In this document: positions 1 through 9,431 of the stretch, piece by piece
Layout of the letters: each line of letters opens with the position of its first letter
How positions within the stretch are numbered: the first letter of the stretch is position 1
Source of the DNA: an uncultured Streptococcus sp.
GTDB lineage: Bacteria > Bacillota > Bacilli > Lactobacillales > Streptococcaceae
Assembly (NCBI RefSeq): GCF_905372115.1
Contig: NZ_CAJPNR010000005.1
Span: forward strand, 1-64,000
Reading direction: 5' to 3'
DNA: 64,000 nucleotides
Made by a program: the position numbers and the translations under genes
The notes under the pieces: generated by a model
What the model was told of the DNA's origin: nothing
What the model saw: the letters and a program-made list of their open reading frames with translations, nothing else
Database searches by the model: none

Positions 1-38
1 ATCGCGTTTGGAGTTTTTTTGGTATAACCTTCGATGCG

Positions 39-145
39 CACCCGCATAGCGGGTGGTTTATTTGTCTCGCACCTTACGGAGCGAGACAGACTGAAAGTCA
101 CAAATTAAACCACACCCGCAAGTCCAAACTCGCGGGTGTTTTTAT
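39..145 (+). other. Palindromic, RNA-like segment with terminator end
   Basis: No gene is seen in the first 263 bases. Three simple hairpins can be read: CACCCGC/GCGGGTG (39-55), GTCTCGC/GCGAGAC (64-87) and a terminator-like ACACCCGC/GCGGGTGT followed by a T run (112-145). The second arm of the first hairpin plus the following bases (49-65) can instead pair with 100-119, which would destroy the terminator stem. This looks like an attenuator or the end of a structured RNA. No regulator family was recognised. Confidence 0.5.
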
Positions 146-263
146 CAAAAAATAAAGTCCAATCTTGAACACAGACCTGTGTTTTATTTGGTCTTTTTTT
201 ATCCCTTGAGGCGGACTATACTAGAAGCATAGAAATCAATCAATTTTTGAGGAGGAATGGACT

Positions 264-1355
264 ATGCCAAACGTGAAAGACATTACCAGAGAATCTTGGA
301 TTTTGTCAACTTTTCCAGAATGGGGCACTTGGCTCAATGAAGAAATTGAAGAAGAAGTAGTGCCAGAAGGCAATTTTGCCATGTGGTGGCTGGGCAACTG
401 CGGTGTCTGGATTAAGACGCCGGGCGGTGCCAATGTCGTCATGGATCTGTGGTCTAACCGAGGAAAATCAACCAAGAAGGTTAAAGATATGGTCAGAGGC
501 CATCAGATGGCCAATATGGCTGGTGTCCGCAAGCTGCAGCCCAATCTGCGCGTGCAGCCGATGGTTATCGATCCTTTTGCTATCAATGAACTAGATTATT
601 ATTTAGTTTCTCATTTCCATAGCGATCACATTGACATCAATACCGCAGCGGCTATTGTCAACAATCCTAACTTGGACCATGTTAAGTTTGTCGGACCTTA
701 TGAGTGTGGCGAAATTTGGAAAAAATGGGGTGTGCCTGAAGAACGCATCATGGTAATCAAGCCAGGTGAAAGCTTTGAGTTTAAGGACATCAAGGTGACA
801 GCTGTTGAATCATTTGACCGTACCTGTCTGGTGACTCTGCCAGTCGAAGGTGCTGAAGCTCAAGATGGGGAACTGGCGGGACTGGCTGTGACCGATGAAG
901 AAATGGCACGCAAGGCAGTTAACTATGTCTTTGAAACACCAGGCGGAACCATCTATCACGGTGCAGACTCTCACTTCTCTAACTACTTTGCCAAGCACGG
1001 TAAGGACTTCCAGATTGATGTAGCTATCAATAACTATGGTGACAATCCTGTCGGTATTCAGGACAAGATGACGTCTATCGACTTACTGCGTATGGCTGAA
1101 AACCTGCGGGCCAAGGTCATCATCCCAGTTCACTATGATATCTGGTCCAACTTTATGGCTTCAACGGATGAGATTTTAGCCTTGTGGAAGATGCGCAAAG
1201 AGCGCCTTCAATATCAGTTCCATCCATTCATCTGGGAAGTGGGCGGCAAGTATACCTATCCTCTGGACAAAGATAGAATCGAATACCACCATCCTCGTGG
1301 CTTTGATGACTGTTTCGAGCAAGAGTCCAATATTCAATTTAAAGCCCTCCTTTAA
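264..1355 (+). CDS. ulaG: L-ascorbate-6-phosphate lactonase, UlaG family
   Basis: A 363-residue metallo-beta-lactamase-fold hydrolase. UlaG opens the lactone ring of ascorbate-6-phosphate in the cytoplasm, the first step after PTS uptake of vitamin C. The metal-binding signature HFHSDHID is visible at about residues 117-124, and a later PVHYD segment (about 289-293) carries another ligand. Length matches UlaG (about 354-363). A strong GGAGG site lies just before the ATG and TATACT at 217-222 may be its -10. Other ula genes are not in the window and may lie upstream, which is inference. Confidence 0.93.
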   Translation: MPNVKDITRESWILSTFPEWGTWLNEEIEEEVVPEGNFAMWWLGNCGVWIKTPGGANVVMDLWSNRGKSTKKVKDMVRGHQMANMAGVRKLQPNLRVQPMVIDPFAINELDYYLVSHFHSDHIDINTAAAIVNNPNLDHVKFVGPYECGEIWKKWGVPEERIMVIKPGESFEFKDIKVTAVESFDRTCLVTLPVEGAEAQDGELAGLAVTDEEMARKAVNYVFETPGGTIYHGADSHFSNYFAKHGKDFQIDVAINNYGDNPVGIQDKMTSIDLLRMAENLRAKVIIPVHYDIWSNFMASTDEILALWKMRKERLQYQFHPFIWEVGGKYTYPLDKDRIEYHHPRGFDDCFEQESNIQFKALL

Positions 1356-1523
1356 TATTCTTTGAAAATCTTTAAACCTTGTCAGCCCTGCCATGCTGTT
1401 TTCAAATTCAGTCCTTGGCTAGCTTTCAAGTTTGCCCTTAGATTTTCATTGATTATAAAATGTTTTTCTACTTGATGAAGCAAAAGTTCAAATGGATAAA
1501 GGCTTCAGAAAGTATCCGATGAG

Positions 1524-1560
1524 ATTATCCCTATCTTGCGATATAGGGATAATTTTCTTA
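1524..1560 (+). terminator. Hairpin after ulaG, overlapping the tkt promoter
   Basis: An 11-bp perfect stem (1524-1534 with 1543-1553) is followed by TTTTCTTA. It may end ulaG transcription. The same dyad contains the candidate -35 of the transketolase promoter, so it could equally be an operator. Confidence 0.6.
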
Positions 1561-1564
1561 TAAT
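1536..1564 (+). promoter_or_regulatory. Candidate tkt promoter inside a dyad
   Basis: TTGCGA (1536-1541), a 17-bp spacer and TATAAT (1559-1564). The -35 falls in the loop of the preceding dyad. The leader to the tkt ATG would be about 80 bases. Confidence 0.5.
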
Positions 1565-1653
1565 AGATATGAGACAATTTTTATCGTTTCTACGACCATT
1601 GTTTATCCTGTTCTGATGTCAGGACAGATTTTAGTAAAAATAAGGAGAATCCA

Positions 1654-3630
1654 ATGTCACAATTATCAGTTAATGCCATTCGCTTTTTAGGGATTGACGC
1701 GATTGAAAAGTCTAAGTCAGGTCACCCTGGCGTAGTCATGGGCGCTGCGCCGATGGCTTATGACTTGTTTACTAAACAACTTCGTATCAATCCAGAAGAG
1801 CCAAACTGGATTAACCGCGATCGCTTCGTCCTGTCTGCAGGACATGGTTCTATGCTGCTTTATGCCTTGCTTCATCTGTCTGGCTTTAAAGATGTCAGCA
1901 TGGACGAAATCAAAAATTTCCGCCAATGGGGTTCTAAGACACCAGGTCACCCAGAGTTTGGTCACACAGCTGGTGTTGATGCCACCACTGGCCCACTGGG
2001 ACAGGGTATTTCTACAGCTACTGGATTTGCTCAGGCAGAGCGTTTCTTGGCTGCTAAGTATAATCGTGAAGGCTACCCAATTTTCGACCATTACACTTAT
2101 GTCATCTGTGGTGATGGTGATTTGATGGAGGGGGTTTCAGCTGAAGCTGCTTCTTATGCTGGGCTGCAAAAGCTGGACAAGCTGGTTGTTCTCTATGATT
2201 CAAATGATATCAACCTAGATGGAGAGACCAAGGATTCCTTTACAGAAGATGTTCGTGCCCGCTATGAAGCATATGGTTGGCATACTGCCTTGGTAGAAGA
2301 TGGAACAGACCTTGCAGCGATTGATGCAGCCATCAATGAAGCTAAAGCTTCCGGCAAACCATCTTTGATTGAAGTCAAGACGGTTATCGGTTACGGTTCT
2401 CCAAACAAGCAAGGAACGAATGCAGTGCACGGTGCGCCTCTGGGAGCAGAAGAAGCGGCAGCTACTCGTAAAGCCTTGGGCTGGGACTATGCGCCATTTG
2501 AGATTCCTGAGGAAGTCTATGCTGACTACCGTCAAAATGTGGCAGAGCGTGGTGCAGCGGCATACGATGCTTGGAAGCAGCTAGTAGAGGACTACAAGCA
2601 AGCCCATCCAGAGTTGGCAGAAGAAGTAACAGCTATCATTGCTGGTCAAGATCCAGTAGAGATTAAGCCAGAAGACTTCCCAGTGCTTGAAAATGGCTTC
2701 TCTCAAGCGACCCGTAATTCTAGTCAGGATGCTCTCAATGCAGCAGCTAAGGTGCTTCCAACTTTCCTCGGCGGTTCTGCTGACTTGGCTCATTCCAATA
2801 TGACCTACATCAAGGAAGACGGTCTGCAGGATGATGCCCACCGTCTCAACCGCAACATCCAATTTGGTGTGCGCGAGTTTGCCATGGGAACAATTCTTAA
2901 CGGTATGGCGCTTCATGGTGGGCTTCGCGTTTACGGTGGAACCTTCTTCGTCTTTTCAGACTATGTTAAGGCAGCTGTTCGTTTGTCTGCTTTGCAAGGC
3001 TTGCCAGTGACTTATGTCTTCACACACGACTCTATTGCAGTTGGTGAAGACGGTCCGACACATGAGCCGATTGAGCATTTGGCTGGTCTGCGTGCCATTC
3101 CAAACCTGACTGTTTTCCGCCCAGCAGATGCGCGTGAAACTCAGGCAGCTTGGTACCTGGCCCTTAAGAGTCAATCCACTCCGACTGCTCTGATCTTGAC
3201 CCGTCAAAATCTGACAGTCGAAGAAGGAACAAACTTTGACAAGGTAGCTAAAGGCGCTTATGTCGTTTACGAAACAGGAGCAGATTTTGATACCATCTTG
3301 CTGGCTTCTGGTTCTGAGGTTAATTTGGCAGTTGCAGCTGCTAAAGCACTTGCAGCAGAAGGCGCTAAAATCCGCGTTGTCAGCGTGCCATCAACAGAGC
3401 TTTTTGATGCTCAAGATGCAGCCTACAAAGAAGAAATTCTGCCAAATGCAGTTCGTCGCCGCGTAGCGATCGAGATGGCAGCCAGCCAGCCTTGGTACAA
3501 GTATGTCGGTCTGGACGGTGCAGTTATCGGAATCGACCAGTTCGGTGCATCTGCTCCAGCAGGCAAGGTTCTGGAAGAATATGGCTTTACAGTTGAGCAT
3601 GTAGCAGAAGTTGTTAAAAATCTTAAATAA
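1654..3630 (+). CDS. tkt: Transketolase
   Basis: A 658-residue thiamine-diphosphate enzyme that moves two-carbon ketol units between sugar phosphates in the non-oxidative pentose phosphate pathway. Full length for the family. Visible marks are the N-terminal SGHPG segment (about residue 23), the ThDP/Mg motif beginning GDGDLMEG (about 155), and the pyrimidine-domain stretch THDSIAVGEDGPTHEP (about 455-470). The start follows AAGGAG. Its position after ulaG may reflect supply of pentose phosphates from ascorbate breakdown, but the genes appear separately promoted. Confidence 0.97.
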   Translation: MSQLSVNAIRFLGIDAIEKSKSGHPGVVMGAAPMAYDLFTKQLRINPEEPNWINRDRFVLSAGHGSMLLYALLHLSGFKDVSMDEIKNFRQWGSKTPGHPEFGHTAGVDATTGPLGQGISTATGFAQAERFLAAKYNREGYPIFDHYTYVICGDGDLMEGVSAEAASYAGLQKLDKLVVLYDSNDINLDGETKDSFTEDVRARYEAYGWHTALVEDGTDLAAIDAAINEAKASGKPSLIEVKTVIGYGSPNKQGTNAVHGAPLGAEEAAATRKALGWDYAPFEIPEEVYADYRQNVAERGAAAYDAWKQLVEDYKQAHPELAEEVTAIIAGQDPVEIKPEDFPVLENGFSQATRNSSQDALNAAAKVLPTFLGGSADLAHSNMTYIKEDGLQDDAHRLNRNIQFGVREFAMGTILNGMALHGGLRVYGGTFFVFSDYVKAAVRLSALQGLPVTYVFTHDSIAVGEDGPTHEPIEHLAGLRAIPNLTVFRPADARETQAAWYLALKSQSTPTALILTRQNLTVEEGTNFDKVAKGAYVVYETGADFDTILLASGSEVNLAVAAAKALAAEGAKIRVVSVPSTELFDAQDAAYKEEILPNAVRRRVAIEMAASQPWYKYVGLDGAVIGIDQFGASAPAGKVLEEYGFTVEHVAEVVKNLK

Positions 3631-3639
3631 AAAGACATA

Positions 3640-3668
3640 AAATCAGGGTGTTAGTCATCCTGATTTTT
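3640..3668 (+). terminator. Rho-independent terminator of tkt
   Basis: AAATCAGG pairs with CCTGATTT around an 11-base loop and runs into T's, just after the tkt stop. Confidence 0.8.
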
Positions 3669-3746
3669 GCTTTTTAAAAAATGTGGTTAGGCCAGTCATG
3701 CTTCATCCGACTTGAGACGGACTTTGCCTGAAAAGTCAGAATCGTC

Positions 3747-3775
3747 TTGTAAAAATAAGGGAAATCTGCTATAGT
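3747..3775 (+). promoter_or_regulatory. Candidate yajC promoter
   Basis: TTGTAA, a 17-bp spacer and TATAGT, followed about 30 bases later by the yajC start with its GAAGGAG site. Confidence 0.55.
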
Positions 3776-3807
3776 AGTTCATATATGACATTCGAAGGAG
3801 AAAAGAT

Positions 3808-4143
3808 ATGAATCCAATTATGCTTATTGTATTTGCGGTTGTACTGGTAGGGATGACTTATTTCCAGATGCGTGCCCAAAAGAAACAGGCTCAGCAGCGT
3901 ATGGAAAGCCTTAACAAGCTGCAAAAGGGTTATGAAGTCATTACCATCGGCGGTTTGTATGGAACGGTAGATGAAGTGGACACAGACAAGAAAACAGTTG
4001 TTCTGGATGTGGACGGTGTTTACCTGACCTTTGAACTGACAGCAATTAAGACCGTACTGCCATTAACGGAGGGGATTCCTGCTGTTGCTGGTGGTGAAGG
4101 AAGCGTTGACGTTCCTGAGGAAGAATCAGCGATTGAAGAGTAA
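3808..4143 (+). CDS. yajC: Preprotein translocase subunit YajC
   Basis: A 111-residue small membrane protein of the Sec accessory complex. One N-terminal transmembrane helix (about residues 2-20) is followed by a basic, glutamine-rich stretch (RAQKKQAQQR) and the conserved cytoplasmic fold containing GYEVITIGGLYGTV. It ends in an acidic tail. Length and motif fit the family. It has its own promoter and terminator and so looks monocistronic. Confidence 0.93.
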   Translation: MNPIMLIVFAVVLVGMTYFQMRAQKKQAQQRMESLNKLQKGYEVITIGGLYGTVDEVDTDKKTVVLDVDGVYLTFELTAIKTVLPLTEGIPAVAGGEGSVDVPEEESAIEE

Positions 4144-4149
4144 AGAAAT

Positions 4150-4172
4150 AAACAGCTTGCGGGCTGTTTTTT
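4150..4172 (+). terminator. Terminator of yajC
   Basis: AACAGC and GCTGTT form a short GC-rich hairpin followed by six T's, 7 bases after the stop. Confidence 0.8.
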
Positions 4173-4330
4173 GTTTTGACTCATACGTTTAGAAGGTGTC
4201 TGGTTTCAAGCTTATTGGCCTCGCAGTTTGGACAGGCTGGGTGAGTTTGGATTTTTAGTTGACATTCTGTCCTTATTTTATGCCCTCAGGCTTGAAAAAG
4301 CGGATGAATTGCCCACATTCCAAGGATTTA

Positions 4331-4339
4331 TGATATAAT
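4331..4339 (+). promoter_or_regulatory. Extended -10 promoter for the uppS operon
   Basis: TGA-TATAAT at 4331-4339, with a weak TTGCCC 19 bp upstream. It lies about 30 bases before the uppS ATG. Confidence 0.5.
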
Positions 4340-4371
4340 GAACTGACAAAACTTTAAATAGGATAAAAAGT

Positions 4372-5121
4372 ATGTTTAGTTTTAAGAAAAAAGAAAAGCT
4401 GAACGCACCGCTGAATGTTCCCAAACACATTGCTGTTATTATGGACGGCAACGGCCGCTGGGCCAAAAAAAGGATGCAGCCGCGCGTGTTCGGTCATAAG
4501 GCTGGCATGGAAACCTTGCAAAGGGTGACGATTGCCGCCAAGGAAATGGGTGTTCAGGTCTTGACTGTCTATGCCTTTTCAACGGAAAATTGGTCTCGGC
4601 CGGAAAAGGAAGTTTCCTTTATCATGAATCTGCCGGTTGAATTTTACGACCGCTATGTGCCGGAGCTGCACAAGAACAAAGTTAAGATCCAGATGATTGG
4701 TGACACGGCTAAGCTTCCTAAGGCGACATTTGAAGCTCTGGAAAAGGCTGAAAGCCTGACCAAGCTCAATACAGGTTTGATTCTCAATTTTGCCCTAAAC
4801 TACGGTGGCCGATATGAGATCAATCAGGCGGTTAAACTGATTGCTCAGGATGTTCTGGATGCCAAACTCAGTCCTGGTGACATTACTGAGGAAGTCATTG
4901 GCAACTACCTCTATACCAGCAACTTGCCTAAGATGCTACGCGATCCGGATCTGGTGATTCGGACCAGTGGAGAGCTGCGCCTCAGCAATTTTCTGCCTTG
5001 GCAGTCAGCCTACAGTGAGCTGTATTTTACGGATATCCTCTGGCCTGACTTTGATGAGAAGGCTTTGAAGGCTGCAATTGCAGAATACAGCCGTCGGAAT
5101 CGACGCTTTGGCGGTGTTTAA
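4372..5121 (+). CDS. uppS: Isoprenyl transferase (undecaprenyl pyrophosphate synthase)
   Basis: A 249-residue cis-prenyltransferase that extends farnesyl diphosphate to C55 undecaprenyl diphosphate, the lipid carrier for peptidoglycan and wall polymers. The family signature VIMDGNGRWAKKR (about residues 23-35) holds the catalytic aspartate. The C-terminal RTSGELRLSNFLPWQ and YSELYF segments are the substrate-binding region. It is followed 18 bases later by cdsA, as in other streptococci, in a lipid and envelope operon running to proS. Confidence 0.97.
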   Translation: MFSFKKKEKLNAPLNVPKHIAVIMDGNGRWAKKRMQPRVFGHKAGMETLQRVTIAAKEMGVQVLTVYAFSTENWSRPEKEVSFIMNLPVEFYDRYVPELHKNKVKIQMIGDTAKLPKATFEALEKAESLTKLNTGLILNFALNYGGRYEINQAVKLIAQDVLDAKLSPGDITEEVIGNYLYTSNLPKMLRDPDLVIRTSGELRLSNFLPWQSAYSELYFTDILWPDFDEKALKAAIAEYSRRNRRFGGV

Positions 5122-5139
5122 GGGAGAAAGTAATAGAGT

Positions 5140-5943
5140 ATGAGTAAAAATTTACAAAAACGTCTAATCTTTGGAGGAATCGCTCTTGCTATTTTTATTC
5201 CTCTGGTATTGACAGGAGGCGTCATCTTTCAGATTTTTGTGGGACTGCTGGCCATGCTAGCGGTGCATGAATTTCTCCAAATGAAAGGCCTGCCGACAGC
5301 GACAATCGAAGGTGTCTTGGCTATGCTGGCAGCCTTTGTCCTAACCCTGCCCCTGGAGAACTATCTGAAGTTTCTGCCGGTTGATGGCAATGTCGTGGCC
5401 TATGGCTTGGTCGTCTTTCTTCTGTTGATTTCGACCGTTCTAGGTTCCAACTACACCTTTGAAGATGCGGCTTATCCGATTGCAGCTAGTTTTTATGTCG
5501 GTCTTGGTTTTAATGCTTTGATTGATGCCCGCTTGATGAATATTGACAAGGTCCTGCTAGCTCTCTTTATCGTCTGGGCTACTGATAGTGGAGCTTATCT
5601 GGTCGGGGTGCGTTTTGGTAAAAGAAAGCTGGCGCCGAGAGTTTCTCCCAATAAGACTATTGAAGGCAGCCTGGGCGGCATTCTATCAGCCGTTCTAGTG
5701 ACTGGAATCTTTATGTTGGTTCGACCGCAAGTGTACGCACCTTATAATGTCTTTGTCTTTTTGATTCTGGCAGTGCTCTTTAGTATTGCAGGCCAGCTAG
5801 GTGATTTGGTCGAAAGCTCAGTCAAGCGTCATTTCGGGGTCAAGGATTCTGGTAAGTTCATTCCTGGCCACGGCGGTGTCTTGGATCGTTTTGACAGCCT
5901 TCTCTTCGTCTTTCCGCTGATGCATTTCTTCGGCTTGTTCTAA
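5140..5943 (+). CDS. cdsA: Phosphatidate cytidylyltransferase
   Basis: A 267-residue integral membrane enzyme that makes CDP-diacylglycerol from phosphatidic acid and CTP, the entry to phosphatidylglycerol synthesis. About eight hydrophobic segments are visible. The C-terminal CDP signature is present: the S-x-KRHFGVKDSGKFIPGHGGVLDR region (about residues 227-252) with its conserved KD, GHGG and DR residues. Its place between uppS and rseP is typical of Firmicutes. Confidence 0.96.
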   Translation: MSKNLQKRLIFGGIALAIFIPLVLTGGVIFQIFVGLLAMLAVHEFLQMKGLPTATIEGVLAMLAAFVLTLPLENYLKFLPVDGNVVAYGLVVFLLLISTVLGSNYTFEDAAYPIAASFYVGLGFNALIDARLMNIDKVLLALFIVWATDSGAYLVGVRFGKRKLAPRVSPNKTIEGSLGGILSAVLVTGIFMLVRPQVYAPYNVFVFLILAVLFSIAGQLGDLVESSVKRHFGVKDSGKFIPGHGGVLDRFDSLLFVFPLMHFFGLF

Positions 5944-6168
5944 GACAGTCGAGCATAGCTGAAAGCAAGGGACGGTATGTTTGTCCAAAGACCGCACAAT
6001 CTGAGAAGGAACTGGGATTTGGAGCTCAAATTTTTGAGAGGAGCTTCTACCCTATTTTCAAGAGTGTCAGCTATGCAGGGGCGGGAAGCTCGGTATTTGG
6101 CCGTTTTCTGCTCCTTCTTTGATTTAAAGAAAAAACAAGATTTCTAGGAAAGGTAAAATTAGAAGTCC

Positions 6169-7425
6169 ATGCAGTTTATAACCTTTATTATTATTTTTGG
6201 GATCATTGTGGTGGTCCATGAGTTCGGACACTTCTACTTTGCGAAGAAGTCCGGCATTTTGGTCAGAGAGTTCGCTATCGGTATGGGACCCAAGATTTTC
6301 TCCCATATTGGCAAGGATGGGACGGCCTATACGATTCGGATTTTACCCTTGGGGGGCTATGTGCGCATGGCCGGCTGGGGGGAAGATTCCACTGACATTA
6401 AGGTGGGGACACCGGCTAGTCTGACCTTGGATGCAGAGGGCAAGGTGGTTCGCATCAATCTCTCTGGCAAAAAGGTTGACCAGACAGCTCTGCCCATGAA
6501 TGTGACTGGCTTTGACTTTGAGGAAAAGCTGGAAATCACAGGTCTAGTCCTTGACGAGCTCAAGACTTATGCAGTAGATCATGATGCAACGATTGTTGAA
6601 GAAGACGGCACTGAGGTGCGGATTGCACCGCTGGATGTTCAGTATCAGAATGCTAGTATCTGGGGTCGTCTCATTACCAACTTTGCTGGGCCTATGAATA
6701 ACTTCATCCTGAGCGTGCTGGTATTTATGCTACTAGCCTTTGTTCAGGGCGGCGTTCGTGATGAGAACAGCAATCATTTTCAAGTCATGGATGGTAGTGC
6801 TATAGCAGCTGCTGGGGTTCAAAATAAGGACCAAATCCTTAAAATTAATGACTATAAGATTAGCAACTGGGCGGATCTAACCAGCGCTCTGGCGAAAATC
6901 ACAGCCAAGAGCAAGGAAGCGCCGACCTTGTCAGTTACCTACAAGCACGGCAGCGAAACGAAAGAAATTACCGTACAGCCTAAAAAAGACGGCAATCGAT
7001 ATCTGCTAGGCGTATCCCCAACAGTCAAGACAGGCTTCTGGGACAAGGTCATTGGCGGATTTACTGCAGCTTGGTCTACCACAGTTCGCATTTTGTCAGC
7101 TCTGAAAGATATCATCTTCAACTTCAATATCAACAAGCTGGGCGGTCCGGTCGCTATTTACAATTTCAGCAGTCAGGCTGCAGAGCAAGGCTTGCCAGCA
7201 GTCCTCAGCCTTTTGGCCATGCTGTCGCTCAATATCGGTATTTTCAACCTGATTCCTATTCCGGCCTTGGACGGCGGAAAAATCGTCCTCAATATTCTGG
7301 AGGCTATCCGCAGAAAACCGCTGAAAAGAGAAACGGAGACCTATATCACTCTGTCTGGAGTTGCTATTATGGTCATCCTAATGATTGCCGTTACCTGGAA
7401 CGATATCATGAAATTATTCTTCTAG
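6169..7425 (+). CDS. rseP: RIP metalloprotease RseP (site-2 protease, Eep-like)
   Basis: A 418-residue intramembrane zinc protease. The first membrane segment carries HEFGH (residues 17-21), with the zinc histidines and catalytic glutamate. The second metal site is NLIPIPALDGGKIV near residues 362-375. A PDZ domain lies between (about 195-275). In streptococci the orthologue Eep trims lipoprotein signal peptides and peptide pheromones. It is 225 bases downstream of cdsA. The weak upstream ribosome site (AGGAAAGG) is some 20 bases away and the start is set by the conserved N-terminus. Confidence 0.94.
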   Translation: MQFITFIIIFGIIVVVHEFGHFYFAKKSGILVREFAIGMGPKIFSHIGKDGTAYTIRILPLGGYVRMAGWGEDSTDIKVGTPASLTLDAEGKVVRINLSGKKVDQTALPMNVTGFDFEEKLEITGLVLDELKTYAVDHDATIVEEDGTEVRIAPLDVQYQNASIWGRLITNFAGPMNNFILSVLVFMLLAFVQGGVRDENSNHFQVMDGSAIAAAGVQNKDQILKINDYKISNWADLTSALAKITAKSKEAPTLSVTYKHGSETKEITVQPKKDGNRYLLGVSPTVKTGFWDKVIGGFTAAWSTTVRILSALKDIIFNFNINKLGGPVAIYNFSSQAAEQGLPAVLSLLAMLSLNIGIFNLIPIPALDGGKIVLNILEAIRRKPLKRETETYITLSGVAIMVILMIAVTWNDIMKLFF

Positions 7426-7490
7426 GAAACTAAAGTTCTTAGAACTATGAAAAAGAAATTATTCAATGAAAGTCAAGGAGTTTTGTTTTT

Positions 7491-9341
7491 ATGAAACAAA
7501 GTAAAATGTTAATTCCAACCCTGCGTGAGATGCCTAGCGATGCTCAAGTAATCAGTCACGCTCTGATGCTGCGGGCTGGCTATGTCCGTCAGGTTTCAGC
7601 TGGGGTCTATTCTTATCTGCCGTTGGCTAACCGCGTAATTGAAAAAGCCAAAAGAATTATGAGGGAAGAGTTTGACAAGATTGGTGCAGTGGAGATGCTG
7701 GCGCCGGCCCTGCTCAGTGCAGACCTCTGGCGCGAGTCTGGCCGTTATGAGACCTATGGTGAAGACCTTTACAAACTGAAAAATCGTGAAAAATCTGACT
7801 TTATCCTAGGGCCAACCCATGAGGAAACCTTTACAGCTATCGTCCGTGATTCGGTTAAATCCTACAAACAGCTGCCGCTCAATCTCTATCAGATTCAGCC
7901 TAAATACCGCGATGAAAAGCGTCCTCGTAACGGGCTCTTGCGGACGCGTGAGTTTATCATGAAAGATGCCTACAGTTTCCACGCTAACTATGACAGCTTG
8001 GATGTAGCTTATGATGAATACAAGTCTGCCTATGAGAAAATCTTTACCCGCAGCGAGCTGGATTTCAAAGCCATTATCGGTGATGGTGGTGCTATGGGGG
8101 GCAAGGACAGCCAAGAATTCATGGCCATTACGCCGGACCGGACGGATTTGAACCGCTGGGTGGTCTTGGACAAGTCTGTAGCCAGCTTTGATGAAATTCC
8201 TGAAGATGTTCAGGAAGCTATTCGGACAGAATTGACCAGCTGGATGGTATCTGGTGAGGATACTATTGCCTACTCCAGTGAGTCTAGCTATGCTGCCAAC
8301 CTTGAAATGGCGACGGATGAATACAAGCCGGCAGGACGTGTCGTGACTGAGGAAGAAGTAGCCCGCGTTTCAACGCCTGACTGCAAGACCATTGACGAAG
8401 TTGCTGCCTTCCTTGGGCTAGATGAAAGCCAGACAATCAAGACCTTGGTTTACATGGCTGACGAGTCTCCTGTCGTAGCACTTTTGGTCGGCAATGACCA
8501 GCTTAATGAAGTCAAGCTGAAAAATCATTTGGCAGCGGATTTCTTTGACGTGGCGAGTGAAGATCAAGTTCGTCAGCTCTTGGGAGCAGGTTTTGGCTCA
8601 CTAGGGCCAGTCAATCTGCCAGAAGGCGTGAGAATCATCGCTGACCGCAAGGTGCAAGACCTGGCTAACGCTGTAGTTGGCGCTAACGAAGATGGTTACC
8701 ACTTGACCGGTGTCAATCCAGGGCGTGACTTTACCGCTGAGTTTGTGGATATCCGTGAAGTTCGCGAGGGTGAAATTTCTCCGGACGGTCAAGGTGTCCT
8801 CAAGTTTGCTCGTGGGATTGAGATTGGGCATATCTTTAAGCTGGGAACTCGCTACTCTGACAGCATGAACGCTAATGTCTTGGACGAAAATGGCCGAGCA
8901 GTACCGATGATTATGGGGTGTTACGGTATCGGTGTCAGCCGTCTCCTGTCTGCTGTTATGGAGCAGCATGCCCGTCTCTTTGTCAATAAAACTCCTAAGG
9001 GTGAATTCCGCTATGCTTGGGGCATCAACTTCCCGAAAGAGCTGGCACCATTTGATGTGCACTTGATTCCGGTCAATGTCAAGGACGAGGAAGCCTTGGC
9101 TCTAACTGACCAAATCGAGGCTAACTTGCTAAGTGCTGGTTATGAGGTCTTGGTGGATGATCGCAATGAGCGAGCTGGTGTTAAGTTCAGCGACAGCGAT
9201 TTGATTGGCCTTCCAATCCGTGTGACAGTTGGTAAGAAAGCTGCAGAAGGCATTGTCGAAGTCAAGATTAAGGCTACTGGCGATACCATTGAAGTCCATG
9301 CCGATAATCTGCTAGAAACTTTGTCTATTTTGACAAAATAA
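7491..9341 (+). CDS. proS: Prolyl-tRNA synthetase
   Basis: A 616-residue bacterial-type class II aminoacyl-tRNA synthetase. Visible marks are the LRAGYVRQVSAGVYSYLP segment of motif 1 (about residues 27-44), the motif 2 region with PKYRDEKRPRNGLLRTREF, and motif 3 GCYGIGVSRLL (about 477-487). The editing domain inserted between motifs 2 and 3 (about 230-400) is present, as in the bacterial form that clears misacylated alanine. The C-terminal anticodon-binding domain is complete. It ends an envelope and translation gene run that begins at uppS. Confidence 0.97.
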   Translation: MKQSKMLIPTLREMPSDAQVISHALMLRAGYVRQVSAGVYSYLPLANRVIEKAKRIMREEFDKIGAVEMLAPALLSADLWRESGRYETYGEDLYKLKNREKSDFILGPTHEETFTAIVRDSVKSYKQLPLNLYQIQPKYRDEKRPRNGLLRTREFIMKDAYSFHANYDSLDVAYDEYKSAYEKIFTRSELDFKAIIGDGGAMGGKDSQEFMAITPDRTDLNRWVVLDKSVASFDEIPEDVQEAIRTELTSWMVSGEDTIAYSSESSYAANLEMATDEYKPAGRVVTEEEVARVSTPDCKTIDEVAAFLGLDESQTIKTLVYMADESPVVALLVGNDQLNEVKLKNHLAADFFDVASEDQVRQLLGAGFGSLGPVNLPEGVRIIADRKVQDLANAVVGANEDGYHLTGVNPGRDFTAEFVDIREVREGEISPDGQGVLKFARGIEIGHIFKLGTRYSDSMNANVLDENGRAVPMIMGCYGIGVSRLLSAVMEQHARLFVNKTPKGEFRYAWGINFPKELAPFDVHLIPVNVKDEEALALTDQIEANLLSAGYEVLVDDRNERAGVKFSDSDLIGLPIRVTVGKKAAEGIVEVKIKATGDTIEVHADNLLETLSILTK

Positions 9342-9346
9342 AACAA

Positions 9347-9375
9347 ACTGCCAGTTTTATCTGGCAGTTTTCTTT
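9347..9375 (+). terminator. Terminator of proS
   Basis: AACTGCCAG pairs with CTGGCAGTT over a five-base loop, then TTTCTTTT. Confidence 0.85.
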
Positions 9376-9431
9376 TGCTTATTGGAGGTGAAAATGCTAT
9401 AGTAGGAAAAAATAGATTGGAGGACCGATTG

